Below, in pieces: positions 19,966 through 30,844 of a stretch of DNA of 64,000 nt. The translations under genes were made by a program, and so were the position numbers. The DNA lies in NCBI GenBank assembly GCA_964034945.1, contig OZ035961.1, positions 64,896,244-64,960,243 of the forward strand, in the 5' to 3' direction. Positions within the stretch are counted from its first letter, which is position 1. Each line of letters starts with the position of its first letter. The notes below the pieces were generated by a model. That model searched no databases, was not told where the DNA came from, and saw only the letters and a program-made list of their open reading frames with translations. Origin of the DNA: Chrysopilus asiliformis (Eukaryota > Arthropoda > Insecta > Diptera > Rhagionidae).

Positions 19966-20624
19966 GCAAAAACCCGTTAATTTTCGAGATAATCGCAAAA
20001 AACTGGGGAGACATTGCGGATCTCGAAAAACGAGACCAGCGAATTCGAAGGGCAACTTCGATTTCGAGAGACAATGGAATTACGTATCTCGAACATGACA
20101 ATTTCGAGATTTCCCCAAGGGAAATATTTTTGACAGATAATGTTTATTTATTTTTGTGGTGTTAAAGTGAAAAGTTGCATTTAATTGTTCCACTTTATTC
20201 AGTAAAATGTTTCTTCCGAACATTTTCCACAACTGCCGTCTAAAACCACAACTGCCGTCTCGAAAGCACAAGACCTTTCGAGAAATATCGGTAGAGAGAA
20301 ATGTCAGAAACCCTCGATTTTCGAGATAAGCAATCAGGCATCAAATTCGAGAAAACGAACGAGCACAAGGCAAATTTTTGGGAAATTTCAAATGCATTAT
20401 ATATTTTTAAGTATTTCGCAGTTTTTTGCTTTATGCGGATAAATTCTTTCAAGTGGTATGCTAGAAAACCCTTTAAATATTTATTTGGGTTTTGTAAAAA
20501 AACCACTAATAAGAGAATTTTGTATTATTCTATGTGCGTTCAGTAAAAAATTATTACTTTCGAAAGAACATTTTTTTGTGGTTTTTAGGGATTTTAAAAG
20601 CTTTTATTTAGCTCGCTATCTTGT

Positions 20625-21400
20625 CTGTTTGTCTGTTTGTTTGTTTGTTTGTTTGTTTGTCGGGGTCAAATCTTGCAATCAAATTTTGACCCACTTCCAC
20701 TCATCCGATTCACTTGAAATTTTGTACACTTATATAAGTCCGATGACAATAAAATTTTTTTTCTACTTCGTCCTTGTAAGGATAAGAGAAGGTCCTGTAA
20801 GGATAACGTGATTATCCTTTTCTCCAAATTTTTCGGAAAAAAATCTATCCTGGGGGTTTTTGGGGTCGCTGAATCCGAATCTGTCATTAAAAAGTCTGTA
20901 AGGATAACGGAAGGTCCTGTAAGGATAACGTGATTATCCTTTTCTCCAAATTTTCCGGAAAAAAATCTATTCTGGGGGTTTTTGGGGTCGCTGAATCCGA
21001 ATCTGTCATTAAAAAGTCTGTAAGGATAACGGAAGGTCCTGGAAGGATAACGTGATTATCCTTTTCTCCAAATTTTCCGGAAAAAAATCTATTCTGGGGT
21101 TTTTGGGGTCGCTGAATCCGAATCTGTCATTAAAAAGTCTGTAAGGATAACGGAAGGTCCTGTAAGGATAACGTGATTATCCTTTTCTCCAAATTTTCCG
21201 GGAAAAAATCTATCCTGGGGGTTTTTGGGGTCGCTGAATCCGAATCTGTCATTAAAAAGTCTGTAAGGATAACGGAAGGTACTGTAAGGATAACGTGATT
21301 ATTCTTTTCTCCAAATTTTCCGGGAAAAAAATATATTCTGCGGGTTTTGGGGTTCGCTGAATACGATTCTCAAGTTAAAAAGCCTGTAAGGATATCTCAA
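20625..21400 (+). repeat. Helitron-related tandem array, diverged subfamily
   Basis: A TTTGTCTGTTTG run at 20629-20660 is followed by five to six units of about 122 bp. Each carries GGTCCTGTAAGGATAACGTG and TTATCCTTTTCTCC (stem AAGGATAA/TTATCCTT) and GGTTTTTGGGGTCGCTGAAT. The layout and hairpin match the Helitron at 4397-6053 but the sequence is clearly different. Terminal TC and CTAG were not located. Confidence 0.6.
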
Positions 21401-21449
21401 ATGTAAAGCTATATATTCGAAGACTAAAAAGAACAAAATAAAAAAAAAT

Positions 21450-21701
21450 AAAAATTTTTTTTTTAAAAAAAGCTTTTATTTAAAAAAATGCACTAAAAAG
21501 AAAAAAATAATTTTCTGGCCGCTGTGTATCATAAATATAAAAGCTTTTAAAAAGCGAGATAAAGCATAAAACAATAAAATAAACATTTATCTCGCTTTTT
21601 AAAAGCTTTTATATTTATGATACACAGCGGCCAGAAAATTATTTTTTTCTTTTTAGTGCATTTTTTTTAATAAAAGCTTTTTTTAAAAAAAAATTTTTTT
21701 A
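21450..21701. repeat. Foldback element A, ~115-bp arms
   Basis: Left arm 21450-21563 and right arm 21586-21701 are near-perfect reverse complements around a 22-bp loop (GCATAAAACAATAAAATAAAC). The outer arm shares a 24-nt stretch (21490-21513, beginning GCACTAAAAAG) with the foldback at 46557-47160, while the inner arms are different. The inner arm contains AAAAAGCGAGAT, which also occurs as AGCTCGCTAT near 20610. Confidence 0.9.
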
Positions 21702-21974
21702 AAGCTAGCACCCACTTTTTTTTCTTTGGAAATGCGAATTTTGCGATATTTATGCAAAAAAATGTTGTTTCGGCTACTCTTAAATTTCGAGACATTGGTA
21801 TGCAATGTCGAGCACAAAATCGAGATAGGCAATACCAATTCATGGTTTCTCGATCGTACTAGCGTTTGTTCGAGATCCGCAATATGCCCCCTGAGCAAAT
21901 ACAGTTGCCAGATGACGATTCCTAGATGCTTTCTTTGTTCATGATTTTGCCAAGAAATAAAGTATCAAAGACAT

Positions 21975-23342
21975 TATCTGCTCTAAATTCTTTCCACGGT
22001 AAATTACAATTTACTGTGGAGGGAGGGTCGAAGGTATCCTACCATATTGGGATGTGAGTCAATCGAAATGGAAATAATCTTAATTTTGATTGGTATGAAA
22101 AATCTACTTCATCAAGTTGAATGCTCCATTCCGCTTCACATCATCCAAAACATCACAAGATCAATACGGCAGTGAATCTTGTTCGAAAAATTTTATTCTT
22201 AAGCGATTCAAATTTCCACAACAAAAATATTCATATAGTCAGGTACATTTTATGCCAAAACGATTACCCTTTCAATTTGATAAACAAAATTATCAAATTA
22301 TAAATTCACAAAACAATATAAACAACGACGGCATCAACATAAATGATAGAACGGCAAATTAATGTTTCAGAAGCGTAGGTTATGTTCCAGGATTCTCGGA
22401 AATTTTAAATCTTCCTTTTAAACAGAGTGATGGTATCATAAAAACAGCTTTCAAACCACTGAAAACCGTTAACAAATGTTACACGAAATTAGAATATAAA
22501 ATTCCGAGACTCCTGCAATCGAACATAGTCTATGAAATTCCATGCTCGGATACGAACAACAGTTCTTGCAATGCGAAATATATTGACACTACTAGCCAAC
22601 ATCTAAAAAGCAGAATCGCAGGACATAGATATTAACCCTTTCCTGCATGAATTTTTCTACTTGGCTGGAAATTTGGATTCCAAAGGAAAATCACATTCTT
22701 ATTTTGGAAAAAAACACTTGAAAAAATCGGGCATCAAAATTATATAAAATTTAATGGGATTCTCCCATTTATCATCCATTCTAAATTACGGAATAACGGT
22801 AGTTTTCGTGTGGTAAATATAAAACTTACGGTTTATTTATCTTTTTTTTTGTTACTACAAAATATCCAAAAGTAAAAATTTCACTAGTTTACCTTTATTA
22901 TAGTAAAAACGAGCAAAACACAAAAACCATTAAAAATTTAAAACTAACTCCAAAAGGAGTATCTCTGAATTTTTTTCCTTAAAAACTCTTGCTTTTATTG
23001 AAGATAATTTCTTCGGATTTTTTTTTTTGTGAATTCAGAGATTTACTGTTTATTTAGATCATTCCGTGTATGAATGGTTTTTAGAGCCTCCCAATTTTTC
23101 TAAAACGAATGTTTAAATAAGCATATCATATATGATATACGATGCAGTAAAGGGTTAAATCCATATCGGTAAAAAAACAGATTTGTCGGAGCATTGCATT
23201 AATTATAATCATGTTCCTAATTTTGACAAAACAAAAATTCTATGTAATGACGCTAGAAGCATTGCACATATCACCACTAATAACTCAATAAATAAAACAA
23301 CATACACAGAGAACATAAACGAAACATATTGCGCTCCTTTAT
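21975..23342 (+). pseudogene. Penelope-like element: RT C-terminus and GIY-YIG endonuclease, broken
   Basis: Frames in order: LNSFHGKLQFTVEGG and NFDWYEKSTSS (about 21985-22110), ASHHPKHHKINTAVNLVRKI (22121-22303), then from about 22380 YVPGFSEILNLPFKQSDG..FKPLKT, and LLQSNIVYEIPCSDTNNSSC / KYIDTTSQHLKSRIAGHR (about 22510-22632), the GIY-YIG module typical of Penelope-like elements. The coding part continues after the piggyBac insertion (TDLSEHCINYNHVPNFDKTK, to about 23342). Most of the RT, including the catalytic YADD region, is missing. Several stops and shifts make it inactive. Confidence 0.8.
22636..23154. mobile_element. piggyBac-type MITE, 519 bp, TTAA duplication
   Basis: Ends CCCTTTCCTGCAT and the complement of ATGCAGTAAAGGG match at 12 of 13 bases. 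TTAA lies on both sides (22632-22635, 23155-23158). It splits the Penelope-like endonuclease coding sequence, and excision down to a single TTAA rejoins that frame. ATATCATATATGATAT, a perfect palindrome, lies near the right end. No transposase. Confidence 0.9.
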
Positions 23343-24332
23343 AACGGAAAAAACTGTTGAACTAACAATAATAATAAAAAAAATCAAATTTTGACAAGGA
23401 CGGATGTTTCCGATTTTAATTTTAATCTTTTCAATATGTTTATTTATTATCCTTTGTGCAACGTATTAATTTACTTTTATGTACGTTTGTAACACTGTAT
23501 TTTTTTTTAAATTCCAACCGACAACAAATATTGAAAGTAAACAAATTGTTAAAGTAGAATTAATTATTACAAACTGAAAGTGTATCTAACAGGCGCAACG
23601 TTGAGGCATTATATAAAATCATAATGCTCTACATAAAATTGGAGTTTTAATCCAGACCGTATAACCAGAGAAGACATAACGTTACATTAGGTGGATTTAA
23701 AAGACATTTGCTAATTCTCAATTTAATTTCATTTTTGTATGTGTTTACATAAATCCTTAACTCGTGGTAAGGATATGGTGTGTACCGTGGAAAACCATTG
23801 TAAGTTTCATATGATGTTTTACTCTCTCATAGCAGTGTGTTAATCTTGGCCGCATTCGCACGTTAAAATAAATGTTTTTAAGCATTTACATATTAGAGAA
23901 ATATCCTTAACCACGTCATAAGATATGTGCGATTGGCACAAATTCAAAAGTTTAATTGAACCTATATTTGGCTAAACTTTTGCCCAGCTTTGTTGTTGAT
24001 TATGGCCCCCGCCAAATTATAGACCAATAGGTTAAAAATATTCTTGTGAAATTTCAGAAAAAATATTGTAAAAAACTCAAGCAACAAGTGTTGGTTCCCA
24101 ATACAATTGAAATGGAAATACTCAACGGGTTTCTTTCCAGTAACGGAGTGAATTGTGCAGTTGTGTTTATTTATTTATTTATTTATTCAACATGGTACAA
24201 AAAAAGAACTAGCCTTATATAAATCTGTACAGTAAATAACAAGTGCAACAATAACCAATTACCAAGATTAATTAAATTAACACTTCAAATTTGATTTAAC
24301 AATTCAATCTACATTATATTTTAAATTATTTT
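23343..24332. other. Penelope-like tail and unassigned DNA
   Basis: 23580-23700 is related to 12975-13160 and probably belongs to the Penelope-like element's terminal region. From 23720 on I see only AT-rich DNA, a TATTTATT microsatellite at 24167-24190, and no coding frame. Confidence 0.4.
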
Positions 24333-25985
24333 TTATTTTTTAAATTTTGATTTTTTTAAATTTAATTTTTTAAGTTTATGAGATGCTCTGTCTGGCTGGA
24401 AGTTCGTCAAAAGCAGCATCTCTTCTTCTGATTTAATGCATCTCATTATCTCTGCAAGGGTAGAGTGGAACCTCTCAACTTGTCCGTTAATTTCGGTCTT
24501 GTAAGAAGGAACTTTGAATATTTTTATGTGTAGTTCGTCCTCCATCATAGATGTTATTGAGGCTGAAATGAAAAATTTTCGATATCTAACCACTTCATGA
24601 CTATAGAAAAAGAAAATAATTTCTCTGAGTAGTCTTCAGATGTATTCGATTGATCTTGATTTGATCAAGCAGATTTTGGAAAATTTAGTGAACTTATCGA
24701 TTGCTGAGTTCATTGATTGTTAGCTCATTTAGGGAAAGTAGAATTTCTTTAGCAACTGGATTTTGTTTTCTTCGCATCTCTGTGAACTCGACGATGTTCC
24801 GTCAATATTTTTTCGTCTTGCTCTGTGTCATTCGTAACATCCTGAACTGCAGTTTGAGTTTACCGAATTTTATAGTTTCTGGAATCGGTTGGGTATATTT
24901 CTTATACAATTCCCATTACTTCTTCGGGCGTTGCCGATAATAACGTTGAGGTTAAGATATCTTTTGAGGATATCAACTATATCTTGACGCGTGTAGCGTG
25001 GTTTGATGAAAATGTGTCTGATGTCGTTGCCAAACGGACACTTTACTTGATATCATTTATTTACCCCGTTCTAAAAGGAATTGATTACGAAAGACTTTTA
25101 GTAGGGCTTCTACGGATGGAATGAGATCGCTTTAGGATCTGTTGTCGCTATGTTGGGGTATAGTCAAGGCATTAGTTTCGGATTCCGGTGGAAGTCGAGA
25201 TAGTGAATTGGCAACAATGTTAGTTTTGTCAGTCTTATATTGAATGTCATAATTATACTTTTCGAGTATGGGCTTCCAACGCTTTATTTTTGCGTTTATA
25301 TTCTTGTTGCTGAGTGCGTGCGTTAGTGGCTGGTGGTCCGTGAGGATCACAACTTTCCTAAGGAGTTAAGGGCCTAGATATCTCCTTCTCATTCGTTGCG
25401 TAGTTACGCTAAGTTTTTAACAATGTTCTTGACAAGAATGTTATGGACTTATTTTCCTGAACTAGTACTGCGTGCGTAAGTTTGAAAGTTTTTTTTTAAA
25501 ACCATGGCGGATTAGAAGAATATCTTCAAATATTATGGCACTTTAAATTTTTGAAAAACCTCTCCATTAATTGTTACCGCTTTTTCTGAGAACGATTATC
25601 GTCTATATTCTCCTCTTCAGAGTAATGTCGAGGGGTTTGCTAATTTAGCATAATCTCGGATGCACCTTCGGTAATAGCCCAACATTCAGAGGAACGACAT
25701 GAATTCTTTTAGTATTTTTGGAACTGGTAGATTGACTATTGCTGCCACTTTCTTAGGTCGTCTAATATCCTTTGGAAAATAGATGGTGCATTTTTTACAC
25801 AGAATGGTAGTCGGGCAGATTCATATTTACCATTATTCACGGAGAAGGCAGTTTTCTTATGTCTGCCTCTTCTATGAGAATTCGGTGAAATCTACTTTTA
25901 AATCATCTATAGAGAAACATTTGATTTTACCCAAGTTCGCGAAGGCTTCAGAAATTTCGAGGATAGGTTAGGTTATTTATTTAGA
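24333..25985 (-). pseudogene. Ty3/gypsy pol relic (RT, RNase H, integrase)
   Basis: Read from 25985 downward in several registers. RT: KTAFSVNNGKYESARLPFCV and NAPSIFQRILDD, then LPVPKILKEFMSFL and GYYRRCIRDYAKLANP. RNase H: FLSRTLL, YATNEKEI, and ILTDHQPLTHALSNKNINAK with KRWKPILEKYNYDIQYKTDK and VANSLSRLP (25132-25350). Integrase: YKTEINGQVERFHSTLAEIM with the catalytic Glu (24333-24593). The YVDD box and much of integrase are deleted, and stops abound. The TDHQPLT and SNKNxNAK pattern fits the 412/mdg1/17.6 group. Confidence 0.85.
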
Positions 25986-26179
25986 GCGCAATCAATATTT
26001 TATTGTCTCCATTGTCATTTTGAACGCCAATTTAATGTAGATTTTTTAATTGTAAAGGATTAAATGGTTATTTAGACAACACATTTGATTTTTGTAACGA
26101 AATTTTTATATTGAGGCGAAATTAATTAAGAAATAATTATTCTTATTTGTAATGGTGAAAACGGCTAATGTGACGTACT

Positions 26180-26810
26180 GAGCGTTGCGGCCAGATAATT
26201 AATTTTTTATCTAGATAAGATAAAGATAAATGCTCGTAATGTTTATCTAGAGAAGATAATAGATAATGAAAATTTGAAAGATAATAAATAAGATAAGATA
26301 AAAAGCCAAATTATCTAAATAATTTTTAGATAAATATTTATTTTATTGTTGCACAAAATTCAAAATTACGTACTAAAAAGTAAATTGCACAAAGTTATTT
26401 GTTTTTCTTTTCTTGTTGATTTCCAATTCAAAATGCAGTTTCAATAGCCCGGTTTACACTCGGCAACGGTTGCTGGCAAAAAATTTTGTTTATGTGCGAG
26501 TAAGGGGTGACACTTCACTTCTCTTGCCCATAAACAAAAACTGTTGCCAAGTGTAAAACGGTTCTTAAAAAAAGCTCTTAGGTTTTCATAAGTATACAGA
26601 AAACAATTTCGTTTCAGCATTTTTTCAGATTTAATTTTTTAATTTTCGTTGGCAACGATTATCTTTAAATAAATAGAACTTTCCTTTATCTAGATAAGAT
26701 AAAGATAACATTTTTGGGGTGTTATCTAAATAAGATAAAGATAACATTTTTTTATCTAGATGATTATCTAGATAAATTGTATAGATAAATTGTAGATAAC
26801 CGCAACACTG
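26180..26810. mobile_element. hAT-type MITE, 631 bp, 8-bp duplication
   Basis: Flanked by GACGTACT on both sides (26172-26179, 26811-26818). Ends GAGCGTTGCGG and the complement of CCGCAACACTG form short TIRs. TTATCTAGATAA-type motifs are packed inside both ends (26195-26330, 26690-26800) and absent from the middle, as in hAT subterminal regions. No transposase frame. Confidence 0.88.
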
Positions 26811-26828
26811 GACGTACTATTTCATCCA

Positions 26829-27115
26829 TATAAACATAACAAAAGCTATAATTGCCAATCTGGTAATTATTGAAAACCCGTATGGTGATATGGCATTGTT
26901 CGAAGTTTAAATGAACAGCAAACAGTTGTATCAAAATTCCGCTTTGAAGTCAAACTTTTCAATAAGATTTTTTAAAATTCTTTCCAATCGGATTTTGTTG
27001 TATGGGAGTTTTATGCAGATTCATGTCCTTAATAACTTTTGTTCTTAAACGTTTCTGATAAGATGCACCGTTTTTGAGATATTCGCAAAAAACATCACCA
27101 TACGGGTATAAATAT
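26829..27115 (-). mobile_element. Repeat family P, internally deleted copy
   Basis: Begins CATAACAAAAGCTATAATTG and ends CATCACCATACGGGTATAAA. As in the copy at 18536-18790, the part with the GTCCGTCC run is missing. ACCCGTATGGTGA near 26877 and TCACCATACGGGT near 27100 are inverted to each other. Confidence 0.7.
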
Positions 27116-27119
27116 TTAA

Positions 27120-30100
27120 TATTTTAATAGTTATCTTTTACTTTTTAGCGCTTTAGTTTTTTTTGTTATTTTTTTGTACGGTATTATTGCTTAGAAGTTT
27201 CAATGTCTCTCCGTTCTTCATCATTAGGGCTGCCAAAAATATGCATTTGCGTATTTCTTCTCGTTATGATTTCGGCTCCGGGAGTTTTTTATTCATACGA
27301 ATCAATAAGTTTAGAAGCGAATGAAAGCCATTTGTTATTGCATATAAATGTATAAAGGACACAAGCAAAGATAGTGTTCTGCAGTTTCTTCCTCTGCATC
27401 GCAAAGGTTACATGATGGATTGCTCAAAAGCCTTATGTTGTAAAGGTGGTAGTTGAGCTTACTATGAACTGTTAGTACACTGACCAGCGATTGTATACCA
27501 GTTCTCCCCAGACCTAGTACTTTTTTGGCCGTGGTTGGATTAGGTTCCGAGCCAAACTTTTTAGCTTGTCGTCCAACGGTTTCATTTGCCCACCTCGTCT
27601 CGTGTTGCTGTCTGCTGTATAAATGTATCAATGCTTTGATTGTTGCTACTGAGATTAGCATTGAAGGAGCAGGTCCTATACGTAGGATATCAGCTCCCTG
27701 TCTTGCTAATTTATCTGCTTCTTCATTGCCTTGGATGTTACTGTGTCCTGGGACCCATATGAGGGATACAGTATTGTTACATGAAATCCTTTGTAGGTTT
27801 AGGAAGCATTCTTCCACAAGTTTTGATTTCATCTCTACGGAATTCAGCGCCAATTATGCCGCTTCACTGTCAGAGAATATGTTGATCTCTTCGCCTATAG
27901 AATTGTTATTCCGAATTAGCATTGCACAAGTGGAAATTGCTACAATTTCTGCTTGAAACACAGTAACATTTTTCCCCAGAGGGATAGTTTCAGTAATATT
28001 ATCGTCTGCGGGTCTAGGATGAAAAACACCGGCACCCGCCACATCGTTCCTGAGTGATCCATCAGTGAACCAGCTGTTGTTTGTGGGAGGAATCATCTGA
28101 TTGTTCCGATTCCATTCCTCTCTGGTGGGAAAAATCACCTTGAATTTCTTTCCAAAGTGTAATTTTGCAGTATGATAATCGATAGGCATTGCTGCCTCTG
28201 GTATCTTCTTCGTTAGGTCATTCCAGATAGACATATGTGATTTACTGCAGTTGCTGGAAATCCTTTGACCAGTTATGCTGAGTCTAAAAGCATAGGGCAT
28301 AGCTTGCTCCTTGATGAATAAATCTAATGGTAATAAGTTTAAAATAATTTCCAACGCAGCTGTTGGGCACGATCTCATCACACCAGTAATGCTGATAGAC
28401 GCAAGTCTTTGGAGCTTATTGAGCTCGTTTTTGACAGAAGAGAGAGTTGTTCTTTTCCACCAGATTATAGCACCATACGATACCATTGGTCTGATTATAG
28501 CTGTGTATAACCAGAGAACGATCTTTGGAGATAATCCCCAGGTACGGGATACTGCTCTTTTACATTGTAAAAAAGCGGATATCGCTTTATTTACTTTGTT
28601 TGAGACATGTGATTTCCAATTGAGTTTCTTGTCGAAGATCACGCCCAGAAATTTGGCTTCATCGATTAACGCCAGTTGAATACTCTTAAGAGATGGCATT
28701 TTTAAATTGCCAATCTTACGTTTGTTTGTGAAAAGTACCGATTTAATTTTACCTGAATTTATAGATAGACCTATAGTATCACATCACACGGAAATTCTTG
28801 TGATGGCCTCTGCTAGAATTTCACCAAGAGTGCTAAGGAACGTACCTGTTGTAGATATTACTATTTCATCGGCGTACCCTGAGGACAGCCTTTGACAGTC
28901 GATATAGAAACCTCATAGTCACCAAACTTCGTCTTTATTTGTCTGCCACAGAGCATATTGTAGATCCATCTTGTTATGGTTTGATTTACACCTTTGGAAC
29001 TAAGAGCTTCTCTTATGGCTTGAAAAGAGGTGTTGTCAAAAGCACCCTCAATATCAATAAAGATGCTTAAAACAAATTCATTACAGGCCATACCTCTTTT
29101 AATATGATGTACCAGTTGATGAAAAGCTGCTTCAGTAGATTTGCCCTTTTGATAAGCAAACTGCATAGGATGTAGAATCAACTTTGCAGAATGTAGAATC
29201 AACTCATTACGCAGATGAATTTCCACCAGTCTTTCTAGGGTTTTTAGGATAAAACTCATGAGACTTATCGGCCTATACGATTTGGCTAAATAGTAGGATT
29301 GCTTACGAGCTTTTGGAATAAAAATTACTCTTACCTTGCTCCATGAACTTGGAATAAAGCCCGTTGCAATACAGGCTTTATAGAGCTCCTGAAGGGGCAA
29401 AATTAATTAATCAATTCCTTTCTGCATGGCAACCGAATAAACACCATCTGGGCCTGAAGATTTGAAAGGGGCGAAACTGTTGATAGCCCATAAGATTTTT
29501 TCTCTCGTAACAACTTGGTTGGCTGTTGACCAATCAGCTGTAGCTTGTCTATTTGAAATAACCTGGAATTATCTCGGAAAGGATAGTGTCCAGGGAAATG
29601 TGTGTTAAGGAGATGTATAGCTGCCTCCCTATCACTTGACGTGTAAATTCCTGATTCGGTCTGGAAAGTAGTTGGTTGGTTGGTAGGGTCCTTGGCCAGG
29701 ATTTTGTGAATGCTGGCAGCTTCAAGACTATCAACTTCTCCGCAAAATTTTTTCCAGTGATTTCTTTTGGAGTTTCTAATGGATTTCTTATACGAGTAGC
29801 TGCTTTGGAGATTACTAAAAGTGTTCCATTGTTCTACATGCCAGTCACCAATGCTCCAATGGTGCTAAGGATTTCAGGAGAGCAAAAAGTAATGTCAATA
29901 ATTTCTCGTCTGACTCTATTGATGAAAGTGGGCTCATGTCCCTTATTTAAAATTTCTAAATTTTCACTTTGGAGAAATTCTAGAAGCGCAATCGCATTGG
30001 AATCGCAGCCAGTTATCAAAGGCATATTGTTAAGTTTGCAATATTGGAGGATTTTGTCCCATTCTTCCCCCACCCTGAATCACCCTAAGAGGGCTTGTCG

Positions 30101-30193
30101 CTTACCGGCACTAAGCTCTGTCCTAAATTGAACCTGTAGGGTTCCGTGACTGGTCCTTTGTTGGCTGCGTTAGTGGAGTCACAGCCCTCCGTA
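27120..30193 (-). pseudogene. LINE (LOA/I-type) ORF2: endonuclease, RT and RNase H, broken
   Basis: On the minus strand from 30193 down: end of an ORF1-like stretch, then part of an APE-type endonuclease (LLEFLQSENLEILNKGHEPT, 29834-30073), a linker, and RT (SYRPISLMSFILKTLERLVE, FAYQKGKSTEAAFHQLV, FIDIEGAFDNTSF). A deletion joins the PQG motif directly to a YADE box (about 28875). Next come FLGVIFDKKLNWKSHV and an RNase H domain (WFTDGSLRNDVAGAGVF, FQAEIVAIS, FSDSEAA, WVPGHSNIQGNEEADKLA). Stops at 29402 and 27851. RT followed by RNase H and the FLxxDIEGAFDN motif suggest the LOA/I group. The 3' tail to about 27120 is A-rich. Confidence 0.85.
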
Positions 30194-30197
30194 TTTA

Positions 30198-30508
30198 ACC
30201 CTTTCAGTACCTATTTTGTTCTATGGGGGTTAAAAATACTCTCTATACAAATTAATGATGTTTAAGCTATTAGTATTCATTTAAAACAAAAAAAAAAAAA
30301 AAAAAAAAAATCAAAAATTTTAATTTTTCTTAAATTACGTCCACTGTAGTCCAGCTTTTTACTCAAAAAATCAAAATTGGGTCACAAATGCATTTAACCC
30401 TTTCAGTCACCACGTACACTATAGTGTGCACATTTTCTACCAAGTCAAGTTATGAGTTATGGCTTCTGAAAAGTGTGTACACTATAGTGTACGTGGTGAC
30501 TGAAAGGG
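30198..30508. mobile_element. piggyBac-type MITE, composite, TTAA duplication
   Basis: Starts CCCTTTCAGTACC after TTAA (30194-30197) and ends GGTGACTGAAAGGG before TTAA (30509-30512). Collapsing it to one TTAA restores an open minus-strand LINE reading frame. Its left 200 bp belongs to the family at 18246. The right 111 bp (30398-30508) is itself a TTAA-bounded palindrome (separate entry), so the right end of the outer element seems to have been replaced by that of the inner one. Confidence 0.75.
30398..30508. mobile_element. 111-bp palindromic piggyBac micro-MITE
   Basis: TTAA (30394-30397), then CCCTTTCAGTCACCACGTAC, a ~30-bp inverted repeat with ACACTATAGTGT at its inner end on both sides, about 50 bp of loop, the complementary arm ending GTGACTGAAAGGG, and TTAA (30509-30512). 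Almost the entire element is terminal repeat. Confidence 0.88.
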
Positions 30509-30844
30509 TTAATGGGAATTATTAACCTTTCCTGTAAGCTTTGCCTAATGGTCACTGTTGAATACTAGCTGAATTAAATGAATTAGATATGGTAACTCCC
30601 TGGCAAACTCCCAGAGAATCAGTCTGTGTTAAACTAGCAAACATTACGCATTAAATAATTATAAACTACCCAGCTGCGTTTCATTTAAAATCTGGAACCG
30701 TTACAACAGTTTTGGCGACGAGGATATAGGAAAAAGCGAATTTTCGTTTTTACGTGCGATTATCCGGGGCAGTGAAAGTGTTCAAATTGTTCCGTGACAC
30801 AGAACTCAAAATTTTCAATTGTTTTTGGGTAGTGATTAAGTGTA

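Larger units (their letters stand above)
20005..21891. mobile_element. TIR element with dispersed TCTCGA motifs (non-autonomous)
   Basis: The left end (GGGGAGACATTGCGGATCTC, 20005) and right end (complement reads GGGGGCATATTGCGGATCTC, about 21891) are similar for about 35 bp. TTTCGAGAT or its complement recurs many times within 400 bp of each end and not in the middle, typical of subterminal transposase-binding repeats. The middle holds a Helitron-related tandem array and a foldback. No target duplication was found and no transposase is present. Confidence 0.5.

Noticed and set aside
20458..20811. 117-residue frame with LSVCLFVCLFVG stretch as a membrane protein
   Set aside because: The hydrophobic stretch is a translation of the TTTGTCTGTTTG microsatellite of the Helitron-like array.
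22117..22362. Plus-strand 81-residue frame as the Penelope-like coding frame
   Set aside because: The neighbouring register (22121-22303) carries the conserved Penelope-like motif; this one is a shadow.
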